Positions 7,877-16,413 of a stretch of DNA of 40,096 bases are shown here, in pieces (the first letter of the stretch is position 1; each line of letters begins with the position of its first letter). The translations under genes and the position numbers were made by a program. Source of the stretch: Acidobacteriota bacterium (lineage in GTDB: Bacteria > Acidobacteriota > Terriglobia > Bryobacterales > Bryobacteraceae). The notes under the pieces are model-generated. The model worked only from the letters and a program-made list of their open reading frames with translations, had not been told where the DNA came from and made no database searches. The stretch is from the NCBI GenBank assembly GCA_005808475.1, contig SYLY01000030.1, positions 1 through 40,096 of the forward strand. Direction: 5' to 3'.

Positions 7877-9964
7877 TTATCCGGCGCTTTCTCGATTGTG
7901 GGTAGACCCAGTACTATCGATCCTCCACAACATCCCTAGCCCGCAGGCCACCAGCACCACACCGGCCAGGGTCCACCGCCACGGCAGAACCGCGTCTCCC
8001 GCCGCCGAACCACCCTCCCGGGCAAGCCACAGCGCCAGGCCGTTGTTCAAGCCGTGGATGATGACGCCGGCCAGGATCGACCGCGTTTGCCAGACCGCGT
8101 ATCCAATCACCAGCCCCAGAAACAGCGTCGGCGGCATGCGGTGGAGGGAGCCGTGCGCCAATGCGAACAACAGCGCCGTCACGCCGATCGCGGCCCACTT
8201 TCCGGCGCCGCGCAAGCCGGTCTGGATGAATCCGCGAAACAGCGCCTCCTCGCAGATCGCCGGCTGCACCGCCGCCAGAAAGAGCAGCAACCCCAGCGGC
8301 ACCGAAGCGTCGCGGATCATCAGCACTTCCTCCAGCGCCTTGCGCAGCGACTCCGGCGGCGGCAGGATCCGGAAGAACACGCCCGCCGCGACGGTCCACG
8401 CCGAGAGGCCCAGCACAACCGAAGCCGCCACTCCACGCCCGGAGAGCGGCCGGAGTTGGAACGTATCGCGCCACGAGAATCGCATCAGCGCGGTCGCCGC
8501 GACCGGCGGAGCCAGGAAGAACGCGACGAAGACCACCGCAAGCAGCACCAGCACGCCGTGATTGACCAGGGCGAGTTGCCCGTAGAAGTTGGCCACCAGC
8601 ACGATGCAGAACATGGTGAGCGACCATGCGGCCGAAGGGACGCCGCCGCGCGACGCGCTGAAGTCGAGCAGCCCGCGGATCTGCTCGCGCCCGCCGAGCA
8701 TCACGGTTTCCCGCTCGAACACGCGTGCCGCGAGCAGGATCGCCAAGGTAGCGTACGCGGCGGAGGAAAGCAATGCCAGAAAGACCAGATCGGCCTTCGC
8801 TTCTCCGAGGAACAAGGCCTTGACCAACAGACCGAGGTTCACCACGGGAATGAAGGCGGTGGTGCGGCTGAGCTCCACCGACGGATTCATGAGAGCGAAC
8901 ACAGGCAGAATGATCAGCGTCATCACCGGCGCGAGCAGGTTCTGCCCCTCCTTGAAATCGCGCGCGAAGGCCGCCACCGCCAGGTAGAGTCCGCTGAGAG
9001 TGAAGGCGATCGGGATCATCGCCACCAGCGCCAGCGCGAACACGCTCCACGTCATCTTCAGTTCGACGCCGGGAATGCCATTGGCGATGCGGCCAGCCGT
9101 GAGCGACATGCTGATCAGGTTGGCGGCGCTGGCGGCCAACGACACCGTGCAAACGGCGAGAAACTTGCCCGCGATGATTTCGGTGGAACGCAACGGCGCG
9201 CACAGCAGAGTCTGCATGGTGCCGCGCTCCTTCTCGCCCGCCGTCTGATCGATCGCCGTATAGAAGCCGCCCATCGCCGACATGAGCAGCAGCATCGCGC
9301 ACAGCATCGTGCCGAGCAGCATCCCCGATTTCCGCTGGGGAGCGGCGACGTTTTCGGAGAGGATCTCGACGGCGCGAGTGAAGCCCGGCGGCAGGCGCAT
9401 CGTGCGCTCCCGTTCGGAGAGTTCGGAGCGGCGCCATTCCTGAATCTCGTCGGTCAGCCTCTCGCGCGCCTTGCCCGAATCCGGACGTACGGAGTCGAAG
9501 AGCACCGATACGGTTCCCTGCCCGTTGTCGCGCCTGGCCGCGTCCATGTCGGGCCAGACGAGCAGAACCGCGTCGGCGCGGCGGTCCAGTGTGACTTGCC
9601 GGGCGGCGCGCGTGACGGAGGTCTCCGCCGGATTCTTGCCCGGCTTGACCTCGGGCGGCAGCACGCGGCCCGCGGCGACTTCGGATCGAAGAGCAGCCGG
9701 ATAGTCCAGGTCCACTTTCAACTCGAGCTTGGCGTTGCCGCGCAGCCGCGCCTCGAGCGTGTCCGGCATGCGGCCCCAGACGGCGACGACGGACCGCCGC
9801 GCCTCGCGCGCCTCCGATTGCGACTCCTGTAGCTTCGCCATGCCCATCATCAGCATCGGATAGAGCAGCACCGGAATGCCGAGCATCATCACGAGCGTTC
9901 GGCGGTCGCGCAATGAGTCGAGCAGTTCCTTGCGGTAGATGATCCAGGCGAGGCGGGGTCTCAT
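7877..9964 (-). CDS. ABC-2 type (NatB-like) permease fused to a CPBP intramembrane protease
   Basis: A 695-residue membrane protein. Residues 1-430 form a NatB-like ABC-2 permease: a first membrane segment near residues 25-42, a large extracytoplasmic loop (about 45-215), then a cluster of five or six membrane segments (from about residue 225: GMLLGTMLCAMLLLMSAMGGF, with TAGEKERGTMQTLL after it). The C-terminal part is a CPBP (Abi/Rce1-type) protease with all three motifs: EEALFR (about 566-575), FALAHG (about 600) and HGLNN (about 638). The ATG (9962-9964) overlaps the ATPase stop as ATGA. Permease-CPBP fusions are known in Acidobacteria and Planctomycetes. CPBP members process prenylated or secreted peptides or give bacteriocin self-immunity; here it may cleave or protect against the exported substrate, which is inference. 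The substrate is unknown; NatAB exports sodium. Confidence 0.88.
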   Translation of the reverse strand: MRPRLAWIIYRKELLDSLRDRRTLVMMLGIPVLLYPMLMMGMAKLQESQSEAREARRSVVAVWGRMPDTLEARLRGNAKLELKVDLDYPAALRSEVAAGRVLPPEVKPGKNPAETSVTRAARQVTLDRRADAVLLVWPDMDAARRDNGQGTVSVLFDSVRPDSGKARERLTDEIQEWRRSELSERERTMRLPPGFTRAVEILSENVAAPQRKSGMLLGTMLCAMLLLMSAMGGFYTAIDQTAGEKERGTMQTLLCAPLRSTEIIAGKFLAVCTVSLAASAANLISMSLTAGRIANGIPGVELKMTWSVFALALVAMIPIAFTLSGLYLAVAAFARDFKEGQNLLAPVMTLIILPVFALMNPSVELSRTTAFIPVVNLGLLVKALFLGEAKADLVFLALLSSAAYATLAILLAARVFERETVMLGGREQIRGLLDFSASRGGVPSAAWSLTMFCIVLVANFYGQLALVNHGVLVLLAVVFVAFFLAPPVAATALMRFSWRDTFQLRPLSGRGVAASVVLGLSAWTVAAGVFFRILPPPESLRKALEEVLMIRDASVPLGLLLFLAAVQPAICEEALFRGFIQTGLRGAGKWAAIGVTALLFALAHGSLHRMPPTLFLGLVIGYAVWQTRSILAGVIIHGLNNGLALWLAREGGSAAGDAVLPWRWTLAGVVLVACGLGMLWRIDSTGSTHNRESAG

Positions 9965-10695
9965 GCCGCTTCCTCGCCCGCCAGCCATAGGAACGTGTCG
10001 GTGAGATTGGCGCAGCCGGACCTTTCCAGCAGTTCGGGCAGCGTCCCCTGGTCGACGACGCGTCCGGCGTGCAGCAGCACGATGCGGTCGCACAGGTACT
10101 CGGCCTCGCCCATGATATGCGTCGAGAACAAGACCGCGCGGCCGGCGGCGCGTTCGCTCCGAATGGAGCGAATGATGAACTGGCCGGACAGCACGTCGAG
10201 CGCGTTGGTGGGTTCGTCGAGAATCAGAACTTCGGGCTGATGGAGAAACGCGCGGGCGATGTTGGCGCGCTGGCGTTGCCCGGCGGAAAGGGTGCCGCAG
10301 GCCCGGTCGACGAACGCGCCCATGTCGAGCGCGGCGGCGATCTCGCCGATCCGCCGGCCTAGCCGCGCCTCGTCCATGCCGTAGAGGCGGCCGAAGAACA
10401 GCAGCACTTCGCGCGGAGTCAACCGCTGATAGAGCTGGGTGTCGCCGGAAAGGAACCCGAGCAGAGGCTTGGCCTCGAGCGGCGACGCGGCCATGTCGAC
10501 CCCGCGTACAATGACGCGCCCCGCGCCGGGCGTGAGGATTCCGGCCAGCATCCGCAGCACCGTCGTCTTGCCCGCGCCATTCGGACCCAGCAAGCCGACC
10601 ACCTCGCCGGGCCACACTTCGAAGCTGACGCCATCCACGGCGGTGACCGAACCGAACCTGCGGACCAGACCTTCGGCCACAAGGGAAGGCGTCAC
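9961..10695 (-). CDS. ABC transporter ATP-binding protein (NatA-like)
   Basis: A 244-residue ABC ATPase that powers the adjacent permease-CPBP protein. All motifs are present: Walker A GPNGAGKTT (about 36-44), Q-loop region GFLSGDTQLYQ, signature LSAGQRQRANIARA, Walker B VLILDEPTNALD, and switch histidine STHIMGEAE. The chosen start is GTG at 10693-10695, which overlaps the ankyrin gene's stop as GTGA. A longer open frame upstream only shadows the ankyrin gene. Its stop overlaps the permease start (ATGA), so the pair is translationally coupled. Confidence 0.9.
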   Translation of the reverse strand: MTPSLVAEGLVRRFGSVTAVDGVSFEVWPGEVVGLLGPNGAGKTTVLRMLAGILTPGAGRVIVRGVDMAASPLEAKPLLGFLSGDTQLYQRLTPREVLLFFGRLYGMDEARLGRRIGEIAAALDMGAFVDRACGTLSAGQRQRANIARAFLHQPEVLILDEPTNALDVLSGQFIIRSIRSERAAGRAVLFSTHIMGEAEYLCDRIVLLHAGRVVDQGTLPELLERSGCANLTDTFLWLAGEEAA

Positions 10696-11705
10696 GGCTG
10701 CGCGCCGTACTGCCGAAGGAGTTCGGTGACCTCCGCATTCCTGCGCCGCTGCGCCATCAACAGGATCGAAAGCCCGGACGGATCGCGCAACGAGGGATTG
10801 GAATTGGATTCGAGCAGTGCGCGCACCATGTCGGCGCGGCTTTGCGCCACCGCTTCCATCAAGGGCGTGCGCCCCATGTTGTCGCGATCGTCCACCCGCG
10901 AGCCGAACGCCACCAGCAAGCGGATGGCCTGCGCGCGGCCTTGGCGCGTGGCCGTCATCAGCGGCGTGCGTCCACCCTTGTCGCGCCAGTTGGCGTCGGC
11001 TCCAGCGGCCAACAGGAGCCGGATGAGTTCGTTGCGGCCCATCGCGGTGGCGATCAGCAGAGGCGTCACTCCCTCGCCATCCGCGGCGTTTACCTCGGAT
11101 CCGAAGGCGAGCAGCATCTGCGCCGAGTCGGAGTTGCCTTGCGCCACGGCCGCCGCGAGCGGAGTGCGTCCCTGCGGATCGGTCCGGCGGAGATCGGCTC
11201 CGGCGAGCACCAGCGCCTCGAGCAGTTCGGTGTTGTTGGCGTGCGCGGTCAGGTGAATCATCGGAACATTCTGGATCGTCGCGTTCGGACTCGCTCCGGC
11301 TCGCAACAGAAGCTGGAAGATCTCCAGGTGATTGTTGGTGCAGGCGGCCGCCAGAGCCAGGGATGCCGCCGACTCCGGTACGCCCGCCTCGATCAGCGTA
11401 CGCACCACGTCTACGAACCCGCGCGATGCCGCGATACCCACGGCCTGCTCCTTCGATTGCGTCCCCGGACCATATCGCAGCAGAAGTTGGACCGTATCCG
11501 TGTGCCCGCCTCCCGCGGCGTACGCCAACGCCGTGGTTCCCGACTTGTCCGCCGTGTCGACGTTGTAACCCTTTTCGAGGATCTCCTTCAGACGCCACAC
11601 GTCGCCGGCCCGCGCCAGGCCGAGAAACTCGGCGGCCTTTTCTTCCTTGGCTCCTCCGGCAAGCAGCGCGGCGCACAGGATCGCGACCGCGGCGGCGCGA
11701 GTCAT
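10692..11705 (-). CDS. exported ankyrin-repeat protein
   Basis: A 337-residue protein with a hydrophobic N-terminal export signal (MTRAAAVAILCAALLAGG) and about nine ankyrin repeats over nearly its whole length. Examples are DKSGTTALAYAAGGGHTDTVQLLL, DPQGRTPLAAAVAQGNSDSAQMLL and DNMGRTPLMEAVAQSRADMVRALL. Ankyrin repeats bind protein partners; no catalytic domain is present. ATG at 11703-11705 is chosen because it overlaps the SDR stop (ATGA) and begins directly with the signal sequence; a 16-residue upstream extension lacks support. No lipobox Cys is seen, so it should be periplasmic. Its place between an oxidoreductase and an ABC/CPBP exporter suggests it chaperones or senses something in the envelope. 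That is only inferred from position. Confidence 0.88.
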   Translation of the reverse strand: MTRAAAVAILCAALLAGGAKEEKAAEFLGLARAGDVWRLKEILEKGYNVDTADKSGTTALAYAAGGGHTDTVQLLLRYGPGTQSKEQAVGIAASRGFVDVVRTLIEAGVPESAASLALAAACTNNHLEIFQLLLRAGASPNATIQNVPMIHLTAHANNTELLEALVLAGADLRRTDPQGRTPLAAAVAQGNSDSAQMLLAFGSEVNAADGEGVTPLLIATAMGRNELIRLLLAAGADANWRDKGGRTPLMTATRQGRAQAIRLLVAFGSRVDDRDNMGRTPLMEAVAQSRADMVRALLESNSNPSLRDPSGLSILLMAQRRRNAEVTELLRQYGAQP

Positions 11706-12490
11706 TTGAGCACCCAACGATCCTTTTCGAACGTGGCGCGTTCCTCGTTCCAAGTGCCGAACTTACACGACATCTGGCCGCCGTCGACCAGCAGCGCGGC
11801 GCCAGTAACATAGGAGGCGAGGTCCGAGGCCAGGAACACCACCGCGTTGGCTACCTCGCCAGGCTCGCCGCCGCGGCCGATCGGAATCTGCCGGAAGTAA
11901 TCCTTGATCGCGGAGGGTTCGTCAAAGGCGAACCTGGTGAGTCTGGTGCGGATCAGGCCGGGGCACACCGCGTTCACGCGAATGCCGTAAGGGCCGAATT
12001 CGTTCGCCGCTGTGTGCAGCAACCCCAGCACGCCCGCCTTACTCGAATTGTAGGCGATCAGCGTGGCCTCTCCATCGAACGAATTGGTGGACGCGGTCAG
12101 CACGATGGCGCCCGAGCGGCGCGGCTTCATGAGCTGGGCGGCGGCCTGCACGGTTTCGAACATGCCGGTGAGATTGACCGCCAGGACGCGGTCCCATTGA
12201 TCGCGCGTGGTGGCGCCGGCGTCCTCGAAGACCGCCATTCCCGCGTTGGCGATCAGGATGTCGGGCGCGCCCGAGAGCGCGAAGCCGGCATCGATCGAGG
12301 CGCGAACGGTGACATCCACCGCGGCGCCGCGAGCGCCGATCTCCGCCGCCACTTCCCGCGGCCGTTCGCGGTCGAGATCGAAGATCCAAACCGAGGCGCC
12401 CCCATCGACGAGGGCCTGCGCGCATGCCAGACCGATTCCGTTGGCGCCTCCGGTAATGACAGCGGTCTTGCCGCCAACGTCGATCGCCAT
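11702..12490 (-). CDS. short-chain dehydrogenase/reductase (SDR)
   Basis: A 262-residue classical SDR. It has the nucleotide-binding TGGANGIGLA near the N-terminus, an acidic residue after beta-2 (WIFDLDRE, suggesting NAD rather than NADP), NAG (IANAGMAVF), a catalytic Ser (LTASTNSF) and YNSSK as the Tyr-x-x-x-Lys pair. The late block PGLIRTRLTRF and the ending YVTGAALLVDGGQ are typical. Substrate cannot be told. It follows the small zinc-ribbon membrane gene by 13 nt and overlaps the ankyrin start by 4 nt, so it sits near the head of the seven-gene run. Its functional link with the exporter genes is not evident. Confidence 0.9.
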   Translation of the reverse strand: MAIDVGGKTAVITGGANGIGLACAQALVDGGASVWIFDLDRERPREVAAEIGARGAAVDVTVRASIDAGFALSGAPDILIANAGMAVFEDAGATTRDQWDRVLAVNLTGMFETVQAAAQLMKPRRSGAIVLTASTNSFDGEATLIAYNSSKAGVLGLLHTAANEFGPYGIRVNAVCPGLIRTRLTRFAFDEPSAIKDYFRQIPIGRGGEPGEVANAVVFLASDLASYVTGAALLVDGGQMSCKFGTWNEERATFEKDRWVLK

Positions 12491-12503
12491 GATCCTGCTT
12501 CGA

Positions 12504-12857
12504 TTATCCCGCTTGCTGGAAGTAGCCGCTCAAGAACCAAAGAAACCAGCCCGTCATCCCGGCCACCGCCATCACGCCGAACATCGCCCAGAACGTTCCG
12601 GGGCGGATGCACCAAAGAAGCGGCGCGTAGTAGCGGTGTCCGCAACTCTTGCAGCGGCGGGGCCAAATGAAGAACGTCAGCGGACGCTCGTAAACGCGCG
12701 GTCTGGTGGACTTGCGCGAACCGGGGTCGCCGCAGAACGGACACTCCCACAGCCGAAGCTTCACCTTGACTGGCCGGCCTTCGATCAACGACGTGCCCGT
12801 GCGGTAGAGAATCGTTACCGGATACGCAGTCCGAGAGAGTTCCCTTTGAATGCTCAC
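12504..12857 (-). CDS. small membrane protein with a two-CxxC zinc-ribbon
   Basis: A 117-residue protein. Two CxxC pairs (WECPFCGD and CKSCGHRYY, about 35 residues apart) look like a zinc ribbon. They are followed by one or two hydrophobic segments near the C-terminus (TFWAMFGVMAVAGMTGWFLW). The GTG start at 12855-12857 is preferred because GGAGG (12863-12867) lies 5 nt upstream; a start 16 codons earlier has no such support. I do not recognise the family. It is 13 nt upstream of the SDR and is probably the first gene of the operon. About 160 nt without coding signs separates it from the ATPase gene upstream, with no clear promoter. Confidence 0.7.
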   Translation of the reverse strand: MSIQRELSRTAYPVTILYRTGTSLIEGRPVKVKLRLWECPFCGDPGSRKSTRPRVYERPLTFFIWPRRCKSCGHRYYAPLLWCIRPGTFWAMFGVMAVAGMTGWFLWFLSGYFQQAG

Positions 12858-13017
12858 ACCGTCCTCCACGGCTGGATCTTCCCGGAAGGCGGGCGCGCTC
12901 GGCACGAAGAGAGGCTACGGAGAGAGAGCGCCGGATCCGGGGGAAAGTCCAGCTTCTATTCTTCCCAGGCTTTTATTCTAGTACCATTCGCGGCGGTAAT
13001 CCACAAGCGGGCGCCGG

Positions 13018-14583
13018 CTACATCCCCCAAACAGAGATTGCACCCTCCATCCGGTGGAAGATCTTGCGGTCCCAACCGGCTTCGGAGCGGCGGTCGAAGA
13101 TCACCAGATGGCCTTCGGCCGCGCCCGCGATCTCCATGTAGCCGGCCGTCTGCCGAAGCCCCGCCTCGATCGTCGCGTCCAGCGATTTGTGGAGGAGCTT
13201 CAACTCGACGACCACGCGTTGATCCTTCCACTGAATCAACAGATCGGTGCGGCGGCGCCCGAGACCGTACTCGCGGTCGATCCGGCCGCCTCCGTTCACG
13301 ATTCGCTGCAGGAAGGCCTGCATCAGCAGTTGCGGACCAGCTTCCCGGTAGTCGAACCGCTGCAGCCAGTGCTCGGAGTTCTCGCGGAAGAACTGCTGGA
13401 ACGCCTTCATCAACCCGTGCATGTCCAACCGCCCCCGATCGTCCACGTACCACGCCGTCTTGTGCGTGCCCAGCAGGTCGGTCTGCACCTCAAACGTCAT
13501 CTCGCGCGGAATCACCTCGGCGTAGATCGCGTTGGCGATCTCGAGACCTTCCGGACCGCGGCGGATCAGACCCAGATCGATCGCGTAGTTGGCATCGTCG
13601 GACTGCTCTTCCGGCTGCCGGTCTTCGCCGCTCACGATGGGCTGCATGACACGCCGCACACGGTCCTCGCGCAGCTTGTCGGACAACTGGTCCAGATGCG
13701 TGTCCCGCCGCAGGATCAGATTTTCCTTGGCCTGCTCGACGACAGCCGCCGTGACCGGGCGGGCGCGGTCCATGCCGTCGGGCATCCGGAAGCAGGCCTC
13801 GTAAGCGAGCGCGTTCACCAGCCACGGTTGCCCCCGCGTGTACCGCCACACCAGAGGGTAAACCGCCTCGTCGAACACTTGACCGGTCGAAGCGGTGTGC
13901 TGCTGGTAGAGTTCGCGGATCTGTTCGGGCGTGAAGTCGCCCAGGCGCAGCGATTCCGCCTTGATGTTGAACGCGCTGCCGCCCGTCACGATCTCCTTGG
14001 TCCCGTGGATGCGATAGTCGCGGACATCGCGGACGCCGCAGAGAACCACGCTCTGGGGAAAGCCGCTCGGACGATCGACGTAGCCCGAACGGATCTGGCG
14101 CAGGAGCGAGATCAGCGAGTCGCCGACCAGCGAGTCCACCTCGTCGAACAGGACGACCAGCGGCAGGGGAGAGTGGGCGGCCCACTCCGCCAACAGCGCT
14201 CGAAGTGAACCCACCGGCCCGGCGGCGGCAAGGACACGCTCCCGTACGGATTCCGGGAAGGGATCGCCGAGCGTTCGTAGCGCTTCGGCGCCGATCTCGT
14301 AGGCGATCGACCGCATCGCCACTGCCAGATCGTCGCGAGCCGCCTGCCCGGGCTCGAGGTTCACGTAGATGGCCCGATAGGCGCCCGTGGAGTTGAGGTG
14401 AGCGGTCAGCGCTCCCAGGCAGGAGGTCTTTCCCGTTTGACGAGGCGCGTGCAAAACGAAGTACTTCCCGTCGGCGATCAGCCCCATGAGCAGAGGAAGA
14501 TCCAGCCGCTCCAGTGGCGAAAGCAGGTAGTGCCACTCGGGCCGCACCGGACCCGCCGTGCAGAACTTCCTGACGTTCGCCAT
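13018..14583 (-). CDS. AAA-like ATPase with C-terminal PD-(D/E)XK nuclease-like domain
   Basis: A 521-residue protein. The N-terminal P-loop ATPase has Walker A APRQTGKTS (residues 46-54) and Walker B PLVVLFDEVDSL (about 140-151), typical of the AAA-like/archaeal-ATPase group. A middle helical region follows. The C-terminal 90 residues carry RRRTDLLIQW with Asp447 and VVVELKLLHKS (Glu460-Lys462), the D...ExK pattern of the PD-(D/E)XK nuclease fold often attached to these ATPases. Whether it cuts DNA is unproven; in this family the role is mostly unknown and linked to mobile or conflict systems. It starts with ATG and only a weak Shine-Dalgarno. The gene lies 80 nt from the tRNA-Val start, head to head. 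No partner gene such as a methylase is adjacent. Confidence 0.85.
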   Translation of the reverse strand: MANVRKFCTAGPVRPEWHYLLSPLERLDLPLLMGLIADGKYFVLHAPRQTGKTSCLGALTAHLNSTGAYRAIYVNLEPGQAARDDLAVAMRSIAYEIGAEALRTLGDPFPESVRERVLAAAGPVGSLRALLAEWAAHSPLPLVVLFDEVDSLVGDSLISLLRQIRSGYVDRPSGFPQSVVLCGVRDVRDYRIHGTKEIVTGGSAFNIKAESLRLGDFTPEQIRELYQQHTASTGQVFDEAVYPLVWRYTRGQPWLVNALAYEACFRMPDGMDRARPVTAAVVEQAKENLILRRDTHLDQLSDKLREDRVRRVMQPIVSGEDRQPEEQSDDANYAIDLGLIRRGPEGLEIANAIYAEVIPREMTFEVQTDLLGTHKTAWYVDDRGRLDMHGLMKAFQQFFRENSEHWLQRFDYREAGPQLLMQAFLQRIVNGGGRIDREYGLGRRRTDLLIQWKDQRVVVELKLLHKSLDATIEAGLRQTAGYMEIAGAAEGHLVIFDRRSEAGWDRKIFHRMEGAISVWGM

Positions 14584-14663
14584 GATCCCATCTTGCTACA
14601 TTCCCGCAACCTGCGCGCCGCCTCCCGGAGGCGCCTCCTGTGGTAAACTCAAGGTTTCGAGAC

Positions 14664-14740
14664 GGGCTCGTAGCTCAGTTGGTTAGAGCGCTACCTTGAC
14701 ACGGTAGAGGTCGCAGATTCGAGTTCTGCCGGGCCCACCA
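14664..14740 (+). tRNA. tRNA-Val (anticodon GAC)
   Basis: A 77-nt cloverleaf. The acceptor stem pairs GGGCTCG with CGGGCCC. The D-arm is GCTC...GAGC, the anticodon stem CTACC/GGTAG with loop TTGACAC gives anticodon GAC (14698-14700), and the T-arm is GCAGA TTCGAGT TCTGC. The CCA end is encoded (14738-14740). It runs convergently into the decarboxylase gene, whose stop lies 2 nt away, so no separate terminator fits between them. Confidence 0.97.
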
Positions 14741-14742
14741 CT

Positions 14743-16344
14743 TCAGAGCAGTTCCTCAATTCCGTAGATCAAGCGGTCGATGACCGCGGTATCGGTTCGG
14801 GGATTGAAGAAGACGGCCTTCCACGCGGGCAGCGACAATCCGTGCGGGTGATGCCCGATGCTGGTGGTGAAACTCAGCCGCGCGTCCACGGCAGGGTCCA
14901 TCGACCGCTCGCGTTTTTCGAACAGCCGCCGGATCTCGCCGCCGAATTGGGCGAACTTGGCCGGACCCAGCTTGCCGTCCATCGCCCGTCCGTGGATCTC
15001 CTTGGCGTCGCGTCCTTTCGGCAACACCCACCAGAGCACGCTCGGTCCGATCGCCTCGAGATTGAGCACCTTGCAATATTCGAGCGCTTCCAGCCGCCCC
15101 TTCAGGTCGCGGGCCAGATCGAGCGACCGGGCCACCAGCAACTGCCAGCCCGTAATGCCGATCCCGTTGAGCGACGCCATCACCGTGTACGGACCCAGAG
15201 CCGGACGCGAGCACTCGAGGGTGAACAGCGCCGGATCGCGCCGCCCATCCGCCTCCGCGAAGTACGGAGTCTCCTCCACCGAACGCGACAGGTAGCGAAG
15301 ATCCTGCCTGTGGTTGACCAGAAACGCACTGCCCGGGTAGTGGCCCCAGCCCATCTTGTGGAAGTCGATGGTGATGCTGTCGGCGACGCGGAGTCCCTTG
15401 GCGCGGTCGCGGGCGCGCGCCACCAGGGGCAGCAGGTCCGGGGAGAAGTCGAGCTTGTTCGCCTCGAGATCGTATTCGGTGAGGAAGCTCAGCACCCAAC
15501 CAACGGCCGCGTCGGCGTGCAGTTGGGGCGGCGGAACTCCGCGGCGTTGGGCGAAATCGTCGATCACGCGGCGGATCCCGGCGATGTCGTCGATGCCACC
15601 GCCATCGGTGGTCCCGAACGTCGCGGTGATCCAGGCGATCCGCGCGCCTTCGGCGTGCAGGCTCTCGAGCTTTTCGGCCAGCAGATCCAGCCGCATCGAA
15701 AGCGCGGCGTCGGTCGGAATCGAGTGAAGTTGCTCGGCTCCGATTCCCAGCCAGCCGGCGACACTGCGGTTGGAATAGTGCGCCGCGTCCGACACGATCC
15801 CCACGATCTTGGCCCCACTGACGCCCTTGTGCATCGCGCCGGGCGACACTCGTTCGATACCGATCTTGGCCCCGTATAGATTGGAGATCGTTCCGCCCAT
15901 CGTGAACACGCCCCACGGATCCTCGGTGTGGTAGAACAGCAGGTTCGCCAGCGCGGTCACCGCCTTCACCTCGAGTTCGTTGGACCGCTGGCTGTACGTG
16001 TCGGTGCACAGGTTCGGATTCTTCAGCAGACACGCCAGAGCGCCCACCAGCGAAGCGTAGTTCGCCGGGCCCTTCACGTTCTCGAGGTGCAGCGGCGACG
16101 ACCAGCTATCGGTGCCCCAGAAAAACGGAAACACCGCGTCGCGCGCGTCCTTCAGATTTCCCGGCAGCATGTGGATCTCGGGATTGGCCTGCGCGGTCTC
16201 GTAGTTCTGGGCCATGTGCGGACTGGGCGGCAACGTGCCTTCGGCCCGCAGGGCCATCATGAACTCGCGAAAGATATCGGTGATCGCGTCCGGATCGCAG
16301 GTGAAGAAATTGGAGAGCACCTGCTCATAGAGTTTCTGATTCAC
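14743..16344 (-). CDS. PLP-dependent (group II) decarboxylase-like protein
   Basis: A 533-residue protein of the pyridoxal-phosphate-dependent decarboxylase family (glutamate/aromatic amino-acid decarboxylase fold). Visible features are TMGGTISNLYGAKIG (cofactor phosphate contact), HADAAVGWVLSF with the Asp that contacts the pyridine nitrogen, and DFHKMGWGHYPGSAF with the Schiff-base Lys at about residue 330. The conserved N-terminal block HMAQNYETAQANPEIHM is present. The GTG at 16342-16344 is the best start by family N-terminus, but its ribosome site (GGGG two bases upstream) is poor; the much longer open frame upstream is a shadow of the receptor gene. The substrate amino acid cannot be predicted. 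It is divergent from the first TonB receptor, with 69 bp between, and tail-to-tail with tRNA-Val. Confidence 0.88.
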   Translation of the reverse strand: MNQKLYEQVLSNFFTCDPDAITDIFREFMMALRAEGTLPPSPHMAQNYETAQANPEIHMLPGNLKDARDAVFPFFWGTDSWSSPLHLENVKGPANYASLVGALACLLKNPNLCTDTYSQRSNELEVKAVTALANLLFYHTEDPWGVFTMGGTISNLYGAKIGIERVSPGAMHKGVSGAKIVGIVSDAAHYSNRSVAGWLGIGAEQLHSIPTDAALSMRLDLLAEKLESLHAEGARIAWITATFGTTDGGGIDDIAGIRRVIDDFAQRRGVPPPQLHADAAVGWVLSFLTEYDLEANKLDFSPDLLPLVARARDRAKGLRVADSITIDFHKMGWGHYPGSAFLVNHRQDLRYLSRSVEETPYFAEADGRRDPALFTLECSRPALGPYTVMASLNGIGITGWQLLVARSLDLARDLKGRLEALEYCKVLNLEAIGPSVLWWVLPKGRDAKEIHGRAMDGKLGPAKFAQFGGEIRRLFEKRERSMDPAVDARLSFTTSIGHHPHGLSLPAWKAVFFNPRTDTAVIDRLIYGIEELL

Positions 16345-16413
16345 TGCCCCTATCTTCGCAGAGCGGTGAGGAGTGATAGGATTGACGGCAATCGAGCTCG
16401 CAACGAGGTGTCC

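Noticed and set aside
8054..9832. A 592-codon plus-strand frame rich in Arg, His and Gln
   Set aside because: It is antisense to the permease-CPBP gene, has no recognisable domain and its composition is that of a shadow.
15928..16413. N-terminal extension of the first TonB receptor frame
   Set aside because: It is antisense to the decarboxylase; a signal peptide and GAGG mark the ATG at 16414.
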